From NCBI GenBank assembly GCA_016839815.1, contig JAEOTM010000198.1, positions 1 to 53,081 on the forward strand: a stretch of 53,081 nucleotides of DNA, read 5' to 3'. The notes beneath the pieces were generated by a model that worked only from the letters and a program-made list of their open reading frames with translations, made no database searches and was not told the origin of the DNA. Source of the DNA: Candidatus Hodarchaeota archaeon (GTDB lineage Archaea > Asgardarchaeota > Heimdallarchaeia > Hodarchaeales > Hodarchaeaceae). Shown here in pieces: positions 33,781 through 43,221 of the stretch. Each line of letters starts with the position of its first letter. Positions within the stretch are counted from its first letter, which is position 1. The position numbers and the translations under genes were made by a program.

Positions 33781-34764
33781 CTACATTCTTTCTTTTTTCA
33801 TTTCTGGTATCAGATTTGGTGGAGTTTTACCTTTTTCTAAAGCTAAAATATTCTCTACTACCATGACTGCCATCGCATCACGAGCTTCTGTTGTCGCTGA
33901 TCCAATATGAGGTGTCAGAACCACATTATTCATTTCACGTAGTTCTTCTGGTACTTTTGGCTCATGATAAAACACATCTAGTCCCGCCCCAGCTATGCTC
34001 TTCTTCTGTAAGGCACTTATTAAAGCTGATTCATCGATTACCTTTCCACGAGCGGTATTAATGAGAAAAGCGGTCTTCTTCATTATATTCAGTTCGTTTT
34101 GACTAATCAGATGATGAGTTTCTTTTGTATATGGAACATGTATACTTATGATATCCGAAGATTGTAGGAATTCACTGAAATTGGGAGTGAATTCTGCATC
34201 AATACTTTCTTGCAGGTTATCCACTTTGGATCGTGAAAAATATTGAACTCTCATTTCAAACCCAATCCCTCTTTTTGCTACAGCTCTTCCAATTCGTCCC
34301 ATACCTACAATACCCAGTGTTTTCCCTGCTAATTCATACCCTAGCATATACTCAGGTGCCCAACCCGGAAATTCAGGATTCCGACACTCCTTGTCAGCTT
34401 CAATAATTCTTCGTGTTACGCTTAAGATTAAACTCCATGTTAAATCTGCAGTAGCATTCGTAAGTACATCTGGAGTATTTGTTACTGGTATGCCCAACCT
34501 ACTAGTTGATTCGATATCAATATTATTGTAGCCTACTGCATAATTAGCGATACCCTTTAACTTAAATCCCCTTTTTATCAATTCATCATCTATTTTTACT
34601 GATAGTAGAGGGACCAGATAATGAGTTGTAGGTAAGATATCAAATAGTTGTTTTTGGATTGATTCCTTAGAATCTAGAATAATAACTTCAAAATCATCCT
34701 GGAGTAGTTCTAGCCCTTTATCTGGAATTTTATGTGTTAATACTATACGTACTTTTTCCTTCAC
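33781..34764 (-). CDS. D-isomer-specific 2-hydroxyacid dehydrogenase (glyoxylate reductase-like)
   Basis: 327 residues with the expected two-domain layout. The NAD(P)-binding motif is LGIVGMGRIGRAVAKRG (about 151-167). The catalytic set is Arg in INTARGKVIDE, Glu in YHEPKVPEEL, and His in LTPHIGSATTEA. TADLTWSLILSVTRR before the nucleotide domain and the GLDVFYHEP motif are those of glyoxylate/hydroxypyruvate reductases. A serine-pathway phosphoglycerate dehydrogenase would usually be longer with an ACT domain. The start is ATG at 34764. It converges on the RGG protein with five bases between stops and follows the amidohydrolase gene on the same strand. Confidence 0.9.
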   Translation of the reverse strand: MKEKVRIVLTHKIPDKGLELLQDDFEVIILDSKESIQKQLFDILPTTHYLVPLLSVKIDDELIKRGFKLKGIANYAVGYNNIDIESTSRLGIPVTNTPDVLTNATADLTWSLILSVTRRIIEADKECRNPEFPGWAPEYMLGYELAGKTLGIVGMGRIGRAVAKRGIGFEMRVQYFSRSKVDNLQESIDAEFTPNFSEFLQSSDIISIHVPYTKETHHLISQNELNIMKKTAFLINTARGKVIDESALISALQKKSIAGAGLDVFYHEPKVPEELREMNNVVLTPHIGSATTEARDAMAVMVVENILALEKGKTPPNLIPEMKKERM

Positions 34765-34808
34765 TGTTCTTCCTCGATCATTTTATTTTAAAGATGCATA
34801 AAATTCTT

Positions 34809-36380
34809 TTACTCTATTTGATTTGATTCTCGAGAATATACACATTGTCCATTAACATATGTTTGCTCAATTACTAAATCCTGAAGTTCTTTAGAATTGA
34901 TTTTTAGAGGAGAATTCTCCACGATGATAAAATCGGCAAATTTGTGCATATCAATATTCCCCATTTCTTTGTCTACAGATAAGGCTAGAGCATTATCTAC
35001 TATGTACGCTTTAAATGCCTCTTCTACAGAAATTTGTATTTCTTTAGAAGGGAAATTCACTGCATGATGTATTCCGTATAATGGTGAAAGTGGCATATTA
35101 TCTGAACCAAAAGATAAATGAGCACCTAGTCTTAAAATTCGATTAAACCTATTTAGTGAATATATTTTTTCTCTTCCAAACCGTTGTTCATATAATTCTC
35201 CAGGATATTGCCATTTCAAAAAATTAGGTTGCATTGAAAGAATAATTCCTAGTTTTTTCGCACGAATTATCTGATCATCAGTTATCATTTCAGCATGTTC
35301 AATTCGATGTCTTTGTGTCGTTTGTTGATTTCCAGCCGTATTAATGCCCTCTTCAAAACAATCCAACAATCCTTCGATAGCCTGATCTCCAATTGCATGA
35401 ATACACAGGGTACATGCATTTCTTTCTGCAAATAATACTTGTGACACTAATTCAGTTTCGTCTAGGAACTTATCCCCCTTGGTCTTCACATCAAGATACT
35501 CAAAGGACGTCAATGCTGTATGAGATCCTATTGCACCGTCAAAGAATCCTTTATATCCAGAATACCGTAACATTTTATCTCCTTGATTTCGATAGATACC
35601 TTCTTTTACATACTCCTCCATTAAATCACGAGTGGGGTTTAAGAAGACCCGTATTTGTAGTAGATCGTTGTTATCTAATTTAAAATACTCATTCAGAATA
35701 TTTATCTGTCCCTCTGGCATGATAGTAAGATTATCAACCACCGCAGTAATTCCCATTGAGGCTGCAATCTTACAGGATGTTTTAATGCTTTCTGGGATAA
35801 GTTCTTGAAAATAAGGGGTGAGATCGAGCCAAACATCTTTTAATACACCCGTTGGTTGCCCATTACCGTCTTTCATTACCCCTTTGTGACTTAATGAAAT
35901 TGATAATTGGTTAAAAGCTACTGAGTTTACAACAACTAGGTGCCCATCCTCTCTTTTCATATAAACAGGATTATTTTCACTTATTCTATCTAAATCATTC
36001 ATGGAAGGAAATTCTTTCCGATCAGTCCAAAATGATTCATCCCACCCCGAAAAAAAGACCCATTCTCCAGGATTTTTTGAACTCACAACATTTTCTACTT
36101 TCTTTAAGGTTTCCTGATAGGTAGAAATCCCCGTTAAGCTAACATCTATGATACTTGCCTCGGTCCAAAGGTGTGTATGTAAATCAATAAACCCTGGAAG
36201 AACTGATCTTCCCTTTAAGTTAATTGAACTAAGTGAATTTTTAATAATTTTTTCGTCGTAGTTTCCGACATAACTGAATTTCCCATTTGTAAATGCTAGC
36301 ATTTCTGCAATGTCACTATTCTCATTAAATGTCAGTATTTGACCATTATAAATAGCTGTATCATGCTGCTTTTGAACCAT
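34809..36380 (-). CDS. Amidohydrolase, YtcJ-like
   Basis: 523 residues from the ATG at 36380, chosen because a GAGGTG ribosome site lies seven bases upstream (36388-36393); a TTG ten codons earlier is less likely. It has the amidohydrolase layout: small beta domain, then LPGFIDLHTHLW with the metal HxH (about 56-67), CIHAIGDQAIEGLLDC, HRIEHAEMI, and FGSDNMPLSPLYGIHHAV with the active-site Asp near 425. YtcJ-type enzymes hydrolyse unknown amides, and many are annotated only by fold. It sits 44 bases upstream of the dehydrogenase gene on the same strand. Confidence 0.88.
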   Translation of the reverse strand: MVQKQHDTAIYNGQILTFNENSDIAEMLAFTNGKFSYVGNYDEKIIKNSLSSINLKGRSVLPGFIDLHTHLWTEASIIDVSLTGISTYQETLKKVENVVSSKNPGEWVFFSGWDESFWTDRKEFPSMNDLDRISENNPVYMKREDGHLVVVNSVAFNQLSISLSHKGVMKDGNGQPTGVLKDVWLDLTPYFQELIPESIKTSCKIAASMGITAVVDNLTIMPEGQINILNEYFKLDNNDLLQIRVFLNPTRDLMEEYVKEGIYRNQGDKMLRYSGYKGFFDGAIGSHTALTSFEYLDVKTKGDKFLDETELVSQVLFAERNACTLCIHAIGDQAIEGLLDCFEEGINTAGNQQTTQRHRIEHAEMITDDQIIRAKKLGIILSMQPNFLKWQYPGELYEQRFGREKIYSLNRFNRILRLGAHLSFGSDNMPLSPLYGIHHAVNFPSKEIQISVEEAFKAYIVDNALALSVDKEMGNIDMHKFADFIIVENSPLKINSKELQDLVIEQTYVNGQCVYSRESNQIE

Positions 36381-36387
36381 TGAAGGG

Positions 36388-36393
36388 CACCTC
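36388..36393 (-). promoter_or_regulatory. Ribosome binding site deciding the YtcJ-like start
   Basis: GAGGTG on the minus strand, complementary to the 3' end of archaeal 16S rRNA, with a seven-base spacer to the ATG at 36380. Confidence 0.6.
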
Positions 36394-36539
36394 ATTCTGC
36401 GGAAAACCAAGTATTTGAAATATTACTTGTAGAAAAGCACAGATGAATTCTTAAAGGTATTTTTCCGATATCTCGTTTAGCAGAATGAAGTAATTTACCT
36501 TCAATTGTGATGCAGTACCCCTAAGGAAGGAAAATAACA

Positions 36540-37583
36540 GTGGCTAGCGTCGATTACGATTTTATAGAACTTGATATGGGACAGGGAGGAAAAAAAATGG
36601 ATATTCTCATTGATTTTATAACTAGTCGTATCAAAACTAAAAAAATTTCAGAAAAAGGGATTGGAGTAGAGTCGTTTGACGATGGAGCTATTATTCCCCT
36701 ACAGAACCAATCTATTGATCTGGTTCTTACAACTGATTCATACACAGTTACGCCGCTATTTTTTCGTGGAGGAAATATTGGAGATTTAGCTGCAAATGGA
36801 ACTATAAATGACCTACTTATGATGGGGGCTCGACCCATAGCTATAACACTCGCATTAGTGATAAGAGAGGGATTGAAGTTTGATGAATTAGCAAAAGTTG
36901 TGGAAACAATTGTAGACATTACTGAAAAATATAACATAGGTATAGTGGCTGGGGATACTAAAGTTATGCCGATTGGTTCAATGGATGAGGCAGGATTAAT
37001 AATTAATACAACAGGTTTAGGGGAAATTCCGATAGGAAAACGAATAACAGATAGTTCACTAGAACCAGATGATATTATTATTTCAACTGGAACACTTGGT
37101 GATCATGGTTTTGCAATGCTTGTTACAAGAGAAGGTATCGAATTAGAAACTGAAATTGAATCAGATGTTGCCCCTTTATTATCCTTAATAGAACCAATAT
37201 TAGATTTGCGAGTTCATGCAATGAAAGATCCAACTAGAGGTGGTTTAACAGGAGTACTAACGGATTGGGCTAAGAAATCAAATGTCTCAATATGGCTTGA
37301 TGAGGTGAATATCCCTATTTCAGAAGATGTGCGAATTGTAGCGGATATATTTGGGATTGATCCTTTACATGTTTCCTGTGAAGGTAAAGCGATAATTGGT
37401 GTCCATCCCGAAGATGCGGATCAGGTACTAAATTTATTAAAGGCTAATCCTCTTGGTAAACAAGCAGCTATCATAGGTCATGTGAAAGAATCACGAAAAG
37501 GACAGGTGCTATTAAAGACCGCTATTGGTGGCCATCGAATTTTAGATAAACCAGTTGGTGAACCAATTCCGCGAGTTTGTTAA
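36540..37583 (+). CDS. hypE: Hydrogenase maturation protein HypE
   Basis: 347 residues. HypE dehydrates the thiocarboxamide on its own C-terminal cysteine to a thiocyanate, the source of the CN ligands of NiFe hydrogenases. The sequence ends in PRVC, the essential C-terminal cysteine. The N-terminus has the modified glycine stretch DMGQGGKKM, followed by the AIR-synthase-like ATP-binding blocks FDDGAIIPL, TTDSYTV, GNIGDLAANGTINDLLMMGARP and DPTRGGLTGVL. The start is GTG with AAGGAAGGA upstream. It converges on hypC with a four-base overlap, which is unusual because these genes normally share a strand. Confidence 0.96.
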   Translation: MASVDYDFIELDMGQGGKKMDILIDFITSRIKTKKISEKGIGVESFDDGAIIPLQNQSIDLVLTTDSYTVTPLFFRGGNIGDLAANGTINDLLMMGARPIAITLALVIREGLKFDELAKVVETIVDITEKYNIGIVAGDTKVMPIGSMDEAGLIINTTGLGEIPIGKRITDSSLEPDDIIISTGTLGDHGFAMLVTREGIELETEIESDVAPLLSLIEPILDLRVHAMKDPTRGGLTGVLTDWAKKSNVSIWLDEVNIPISEDVRIVADIFGIDPLHVSCEGKAIIGVHPEDADQVLNLLKANPLGKQAAIIGHVKESRKGQVLLKTAIGGHRILDKPVGEPIPRVC

Positions 37584-37837
37584 GATTCTTCCAACGAATT
37601 TTCATTCTCTTCCTCTGATTTCCAAAGCTCTTCCCAGAGTGCTAGGGTATCATGAGCTTCCTCTGGAGACATTATAGAGACCGCATACCCAGTGTGAATA
37701 AGAATCCAATCACCCTTGTTTAATTCCTCCCCCAATAAGGCTATACTTACCTCTCTTTTTACTCCACGACCAAAATCAGCAAGAATCATTTGATCCTCCA
37801 AAAATTCTTCAACTTGTGCGGGGATAGCTAAACACAT
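37580..37837 (-). CDS. hypC: Hydrogenase maturation chaperone HypC
   Basis: 85 residues starting MCLAIPAQVEEF. Cys2 is the conserved residue with which HypC holds the Fe(CN)2CO group and its partners HypD and the hydrogenase large subunit, so the ATG at 37837 is taken over the earlier ATG at 37852. The beta-barrel continues with ILADFGRGVKREVSIALL and GDWILIHTGYAVS. The C-terminus is acidic. It is divergent from hypF (151 bases) and convergent with hypE. HypA, HypB and HypD are not in the window, and neither is a hydrogenase. Confidence 0.94.
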   Translation of the reverse strand: MCLAIPAQVEEFLEDQMILADFGRGVKREVSIALLGEELNKGDWILIHTGYAVSIMSPEEAHDTLALWEELWKSEEENENSLEES

Positions 37838-37988
37838 AGGAAATAGTTCCATCCGAATAACTGACTAAGGCCTAGAAAAAAACTGAGAGTAAAAAATATT
37901 ATGGCTTTATCTTCAAAGAAAGATCGTTGAAGACCAAGTTTATTCATCCCGATACCAATAATTATATTCTCAATTTTGAGGTAAGTCT

Positions 37989-40370
37989 GTGTACTGTCAA
38001 ATACTAATCAATGGTGTAGTTCAAGGTATCGGGTTCCGACCATTCGTGTATAATCTAGCTCTAAAGCATAACTTAGTTGGTTTTGTTCTTAATAGAGGAG
38101 ATGCAGGAGTAGAGATTCAGATAAAGGGATCAGAAGCACAAATTCAAGCTTTTATTTATGACTTACAAAATAAAAAACCTACATTAGCTAGATATGAGAA
38201 TTTTCAACCTAATTTCAAGTTCAAGAATGTAAGCGAAACAAAATTTGATAGATTTAGAATTGCACAGAGCTCTTTATTACGAGGAAACGAAGGCTCTTAT
38301 ATACCACCAGATTTACCAATTTGTGAAAAATGCATTAATGAAATGGGATTTGATCCCCGTAGAAGGAATTATGCTTTCACATCATGTGTAGACTGTGGGC
38401 CTAGATATTCTGTAATCACTTCATTGCCTTATGATCGTCCTAGAACAGTGATGGAAGAGTTTCCATTATGTTCCAGGTGTTTAGAAGAATACACCACACC
38501 ATCTGATAGACGCTTCCATGCTCAAACAACATGTTGTTGGGATTGTGGGCCAAAGTATCGATTATATGACAATAAGGGAAATCTTGTACTCTCTCCTGAT
38601 AATTTCAAGGGAAATGAGGATTTACCCTCCAAACTCTTGAATGAAAATTCTATTATTGCAATTAAGGGGATTGGGGGAACACACATTGCATGCAGAACCA
38701 TGATAGATGAACCCATTATTAAAATACGGAATTGGAAAGGAGCGCGAGGTGATAAACCATTTGCTGTGATGGCTAAAAATCAAGAATCTGTGCAAAAATT
38801 CGCTTACTGCTCAGAAATCGAGAATGAATATCTTTCTTCTCATATACGACCAATTCTACTTCTCACAAAACAAGAGAAGTTTCCATTATCAAGATATATC
38901 TCACCTGATTTACATAATATCGGAGTTCTTTTTCCTTATGCAGGTATTCATGTTACATTATTTGAATGGATCACCGACCCTGCATTAGTCATGACTTCTG
39001 GTAATCCTTCTAATATGCCGATACTTATTAAGAATAGCCAGATACGAAGTAATCTATCTGAGATTGTTGATTACTATTTATTGCATGATAGGAAAATTTA
39101 TCAACGAATTGATGATAGTGTATTACGTCTACATGAAATTAACAAGCGTCCGCACCCCCTAATTATACGTAGAAGTAGAGGATATGTTCCTGAACCCATT
39201 TCTCTTCCATGGAAGGATTCAGTCTCAACAGTGATAGCTTTGGGTGCTGAAATGCATTCGGTTGGTGCTATTGGAATTGGTAGTAGAGTTTTCGCTACTC
39301 AGCACATCGGTCATCTCAGTACTCTCGAAAACATAGATTTTCTCAAATCCAGCTTAAAACACATGAAATCTTTACTAGGAATTGATAGGGTTGAGGGATT
39401 CGGAGGAGATTTACACCCGGAATTTTCTTCAACTAAGCTTGGTCAGGAGTGGGCTGATCGTTATAACATTCCATTTTACCAATTCCAGCATCATTTTTCT
39501 CATCTAAGTGCCCTAGCTATTGACGCTAGAGTCAATCCTGAAGAGACAATTCTATGCGCCGCGTTGGATGGAACGGGCTATGGGACAGATGGAACTATAT
39601 GGGGAGGAGAAATTTTGATGGGGAACTTCTCAGGTTATGAGAGAGTTGGCCATTTAGAAGTTTTAGCCATTCCTGGAGGAGATTTGGCAATTAATCAACC
39701 TCACCGCGCCCTTTTAGCATTTCTTCTCTCATTTATGACTCCCGAAGAAGTGACTCAAAGTATTCTGTCATTACCATGGTTAAATTGGATCACTGAATTA
39801 GATAACTATTCTATTTTACTAAAAACAATCGAAAATCAGAGTAGGAATCGGGATCTTACAACTCATAATCTTACATCCAGTTGTGGACGAGTTCTTGATA
39901 TTCTAAGTGTGATGCTAGGGGTAACAAAATTTCGTTCTTATGAAGGTGAACCCGCCATTAAACTCGAATCTTATGCTCTGAGAAAAAAGAATGAATCAAT
40001 ACCTACTATTCAGATTCCTTACAGTGAAAATAACAAAGGGTCCATTGAGATAAAGACAAAAATGCTTATTAGCAAAATATGGGAAGAAATGCAGAGTGGA
40101 GTGAATAGAAATATACTCGCCTTAGCATCGGAGAAGGCACTCGCAAATACGATTGCAGAAGTAACTCTTCTACTCGCTGAAAAGCATGGAATTAGCAAAA
40201 TCGGAATGTCTGGAGGAGTATGCTATAATCAAACCATTTATTCAGAATTCTACCACAAAATAATCAATGCGGGTAAGAATTTTACTCCAATATTTCATAA
40301 ACAGATTCCATGTGGAGACGGTTGTATATCGATCGGACAAGTACCCTTAATCCAAGCAAAATTACGTTGA
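37989..40370 (+). CDS. hypF: Hydrogenase maturation carbamoyltransferase HypF
   Basis: 793 residues, full length. The domains in order are: acylphosphatase (about 1-90, GVVQGIGFRPFVYNLA); two zinc fingers (about 105-190, CEKC, CVDC, CSRC, CWDC); a YrdC/Sua5-like carbamoyl-adenylate domain (about 200-390, IIAIKGIGGTHIACRT); and a Kae1/TobZ-like transferase domain (about 400-793) with the metal ligands in HHFSHLSALAID and the DGTGYGTDGTIWGGE loop. HypF makes the carbamoyl group and passes it to the C-terminal cysteine of HypE, encoded next door. The start is GTG with GAGGT six bases upstream. Confidence 0.97.
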   Translation: MYCQILINGVVQGIGFRPFVYNLALKHNLVGFVLNRGDAGVEIQIKGSEAQIQAFIYDLQNKKPTLARYENFQPNFKFKNVSETKFDRFRIAQSSLLRGNEGSYIPPDLPICEKCINEMGFDPRRRNYAFTSCVDCGPRYSVITSLPYDRPRTVMEEFPLCSRCLEEYTTPSDRRFHAQTTCCWDCGPKYRLYDNKGNLVLSPDNFKGNEDLPSKLLNENSIIAIKGIGGTHIACRTMIDEPIIKIRNWKGARGDKPFAVMAKNQESVQKFAYCSEIENEYLSSHIRPILLLTKQEKFPLSRYISPDLHNIGVLFPYAGIHVTLFEWITDPALVMTSGNPSNMPILIKNSQIRSNLSEIVDYYLLHDRKIYQRIDDSVLRLHEINKRPHPLIIRRSRGYVPEPISLPWKDSVSTVIALGAEMHSVGAIGIGSRVFATQHIGHLSTLENIDFLKSSLKHMKSLLGIDRVEGFGGDLHPEFSSTKLGQEWADRYNIPFYQFQHHFSHLSALAIDARVNPEETILCAALDGTGYGTDGTIWGGEILMGNFSGYERVGHLEVLAIPGGDLAINQPHRALLAFLLSFMTPEEVTQSILSLPWLNWITELDNYSILLKTIENQSRNRDLTTHNLTSSCGRVLDILSVMLGVTKFRSYEGEPAIKLESYALRKKNESIPTIQIPYSENNKGSIEIKTKMLISKIWEEMQSGVNRNILALASEKALANTIAEVTLLLAEKHGISKIGMSGGVCYNQTIYSEFYHKIINAGKNFTPIFHKQIPCGDGCISIGQVPLIQAKLR

Positions 40371-40438
40371 TTTCAGAAATCTAATTATTTTTCTTTCACC
40401 TTCATCTATCTAGGTATTCTAAGTATGAATAGCTTTAA

Positions 40439-41095
40439 ATGTCCAGTGTCCTAGAACATTGTAGAAATGGGCTTTTGTCAGGATTATTTCTCTTTTACTC
40501 ACTGTCAAGACGTGAAACTAAAATGGAACCAGTAGACGATGAACCAAGATCCTATCAAGATTATTTTGAAGAAGTATTTGACTCTCTTTCATTACTTAAA
40601 TTACAAATTGATACTACGATAGAAAAACCTGATGAGTTATACAAACAGTTGGGTACTGTCGAAGATGTATTAGAAACTCTATTAAACTGGATTAAACTAC
40701 AGAAAAACGGTCTACGGAATTTTGAAACCATCGTAGATTGGGTAAAGAAATTAGCAATTGATACAACCTTAAGCAAAGATGAAATTCGGAGTCGTTTAAG
40801 AATCATAATCCTCCCCCAGGTTGAATCTTTTACCCAGAATCTCACTACTAATGAAAAAAGCGCATTAAAAGTCTTAGATGCGGTAAGTAAGAATTTAGAG
40901 GAACTACCTCAATTTTTAAAATCAGTTCAACAAAAAAATTTCAAGTTACTTTCCACAATTGGCTATGATCCCCAAACAGGAACCTCACATCTTGATTTAG
41001 CATTTTTAAATCTCTACCAAGGTCGATTTGAAGATTTTGAAAAGGAATTAGAACACTTAAAGGAGAATATGGTCCCAAAAGAGAGTTCTCCTTAG
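40439..41095 (+). CDS. Helical protein of unknown function
   Basis: 218 residues from the ATG at 40439. The first 28 residues look unlike the rest, and an ATG at 40523 would give a 190-residue protein starting MEPVDDEP. It is almost entirely amphipathic helix with several leucine-spaced segments (ESLSLLKLQIDTTIE-like runs, QLGTVEDVLETLLNWIKL, ILPQVESFTQNL). No family was recognised. It is the first plus-strand gene of the stretch that continues with the coiled-coil, MoxR and VWA genes, 140 bases before the next gene, so a shared transcript is possible but not shown. Confidence 0.6.
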   Translation: MSSVLEHCRNGLLSGLFLFYSLSRRETKMEPVDDEPRSYQDYFEEVFDSLSLLKLQIDTTIEKPDELYKQLGTVEDVLETLLNWIKLQKNGLRNFETIVDWVKKLAIDTTLSKDEIRSRLRIIILPQVESFTQNLTTNEKSALKVLDAVSKNLEELPQFLKSVQQKNFKLLSTIGYDPQTGTSHLDLAFLNLYQGRFEDFEKELEHLKENMVPKESSP

Positions 41096-41235
41096 TAATA
41101 TCACATCATATTCCATAAGGCATTTAACCATTATTTTATAAACTAAAACCATCTATTTAAAGATAAATTCATCTAAAATGTCAAGATAATATATTTATTT
41201 ATCGTGTTTTGTAAGATACAAGAGGGTTCAAAACT

Positions 41236-43185
41236 TTGGCCAGTAACAATCCAAAACTAGCTTTTATTAAGAGTATTGCAGCTTCTTCTCGAAAGATGGA
41301 ACAGGCTATTTCCTCAGAAATGAAAGGTAGTGTCCAAAAACTTCAATCAAGACCAAAATCGTATTATACTATCCAAGATATCGAAGAGATTATCGAATCC
41401 ATTAAAGATAAAATGATTGCGTTCAATAAGGAATCACACACAGAATTTTCTAAACGGGGTCTTAAGGATATTGATAATATCGATCTTTTACAGGAAGATT
41501 CCGATTCAACGCTCATCACAAAGAGAGAACTGAATCAACTAAGGTCAGAAGTAGAGACTTTACGTCAACAATCACCAGACACTTCATCATATGAAAAGAA
41601 GATAGAAGAACTTACTCTATTATTACAGGAAAAAGAAAATGAGATTTCAACGCTCAATTCCAAGACTGGAGCTTCCTCAGAAAAATATCAAGACCAACTA
41701 GAAGAAATAAATCGACTTCAAGAACTGTATGATGAATCACAAAGAGAAACAAAACAATCAAAATTAGAAAGAGACAAGATTGAATCAGAATACGAGGTAA
41801 TTGGTAATACTCTAATGACAACACGTCTGGAGATTGAAGAATTACAGACAGTGATAGGAAATAAGGATATTGAATTAGAGAATTTGAAGTCGGAAGTACA
41901 AGTACTAACTACCCACGCGGAAGAAAATGTAACTTTAAAAGAACAGAATACTAAATTAAATGATGAAATCGCTAATTTAAAGACTGTATTTCAGAAAGAA
42001 GTCGATAAAGTTAAGATGTCATCTTCCAAACAGGCAGATGATTTACTTGGAGAAACTAAGGGTCTGAAATTAGAAATAAACGAACTAAAAATGAAGATAT
42101 CTGACTTGGAAGAAAAAAACAAGATTTTAGAGAAAGAAAATGAAGATCTTGTTATTGATTCGGGAGAAACCAGCGAAGAAGCTCTCAATGTCCAGAAAGA
42201 ATTATCAGAGACTAAATCTCTTCTTGACCAGAAAAATATCGAAGTTAGAGATCTTAACACTCAGGTCGAGGAGCTTGAATCACAGATTACCAATCTTGAG
42301 AAAGAGAAAGTCGAATTCAAAAAACAACTGGCTTCAAGCGAATCTTCAAGAGAACGAGTTGAGGGGAACTTAACACATACACAACAAGAAATGGACGATA
42401 AAGATTCATTTATTGAGAAAATCCAATCTCGACTGAAAGAGGCAAAGAAAGCTGAAGATGAAGCACGAACAGAAAATCGAACCTTGAAAACCCAAGCTGA
42501 AGATCTACAAATCGAAGTTCAAGGTAAAAATGAAAGAATTGATGTAATTGAAAAAGCTCTGAATGAAACAAGAGAAAATCTTGCTAATCTTAAAATTGAA
42601 TATGAAAAACAGAAATCAACGATTCTCGATCATGAAACTCAGCTAAAAACTAAAAACCTTGAAGTAACCGAAACTATGAAGGAACTGAAAACTCTTAGAG
42701 AAAAACATGAAAGCATAAGAGAAGAAATTGATGGTTCCAGAACAAAAAGTGCATCCTTTGAACGGCAAAAAGAAACGTATGAAGTTGAAATTAAAAGTCT
42801 GGGATTACAACTCACAGAAGCGGATGAAGCAAATAAACGCTTAGAGAAGAAAATTAATTCATTTAAAGATGAGATAATAAAATCTAATGGGGAAAACGAA
42901 GCACTAAATCGCCAGTTAACAAGATTAAAGGAAGAATCCGAGCAATATAAACAAGCTGTGGATGTTCTAAAGATAAATTTATCCAAAAATCCAAAATATG
43001 CTATTTTATTTGTATTACAGGATATTAAACAAGCTTCAGTAGAAGAATTAGCGAAAACTGTTGCAATTCAACTCGTTTTTGCTGAACGTCTGATGAATGA
43101 ATTAGAGTCGGAAGGTTGGATTGAATACAATAAAGATCAAGCCCGTGTAACCTTAAAACGTAGTTTTTTAGATATTGAATCATAA
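41236..43185 (+). CDS. Very long coiled-coil protein with C-terminal winged helix
   Basis: 649 residues from the TTG at 41236, preceded by GAGGG. After a helical head of about 90 residues comes an uninterrupted coiled coil from roughly residue 95 to 575. It is rich in Glu, Lys, Leu and Gln with clear heptads. The final 70 residues form a winged helix (AILFVLQDIKQASVEELAKT, then RLMNELESEGWIEYNKDQARV). The layout matches the protein at 19281-20681. The coil would be tens of nanometres long. It is followed by the MoxR gene after 36 bases and by the VWA gene, so it may be a partner or substrate of that ATPase pair. No named family was recognised. Confidence 0.75.
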   Translation: MASNNPKLAFIKSIAASSRKMEQAISSEMKGSVQKLQSRPKSYYTIQDIEEIIESIKDKMIAFNKESHTEFSKRGLKDIDNIDLLQEDSDSTLITKRELNQLRSEVETLRQQSPDTSSYEKKIEELTLLLQEKENEISTLNSKTGASSEKYQDQLEEINRLQELYDESQRETKQSKLERDKIESEYEVIGNTLMTTRLEIEELQTVIGNKDIELENLKSEVQVLTTHAEENVTLKEQNTKLNDEIANLKTVFQKEVDKVKMSSSKQADDLLGETKGLKLEINELKMKISDLEEKNKILEKENEDLVIDSGETSEEALNVQKELSETKSLLDQKNIEVRDLNTQVEELESQITNLEKEKVEFKKQLASSESSRERVEGNLTHTQQEMDDKDSFIEKIQSRLKEAKKAEDEARTENRTLKTQAEDLQIEVQGKNERIDVIEKALNETRENLANLKIEYEKQKSTILDHETQLKTKNLEVTETMKELKTLREKHESIREEIDGSRTKSASFERQKETYEVEIKSLGLQLTEADEANKRLEKKINSFKDEIIKSNGENEALNRQLTRLKEESEQYKQAVDVLKINLSKNPKYAILFVLQDIKQASVEELAKTVAIQLVFAERLMNELESEGWIEYNKDQARVTLKRSFLDIES

Positions 43186-43221
43186 TTATGTAACTTTACT
43201 TCACAAAATCTTGGTGAATTT

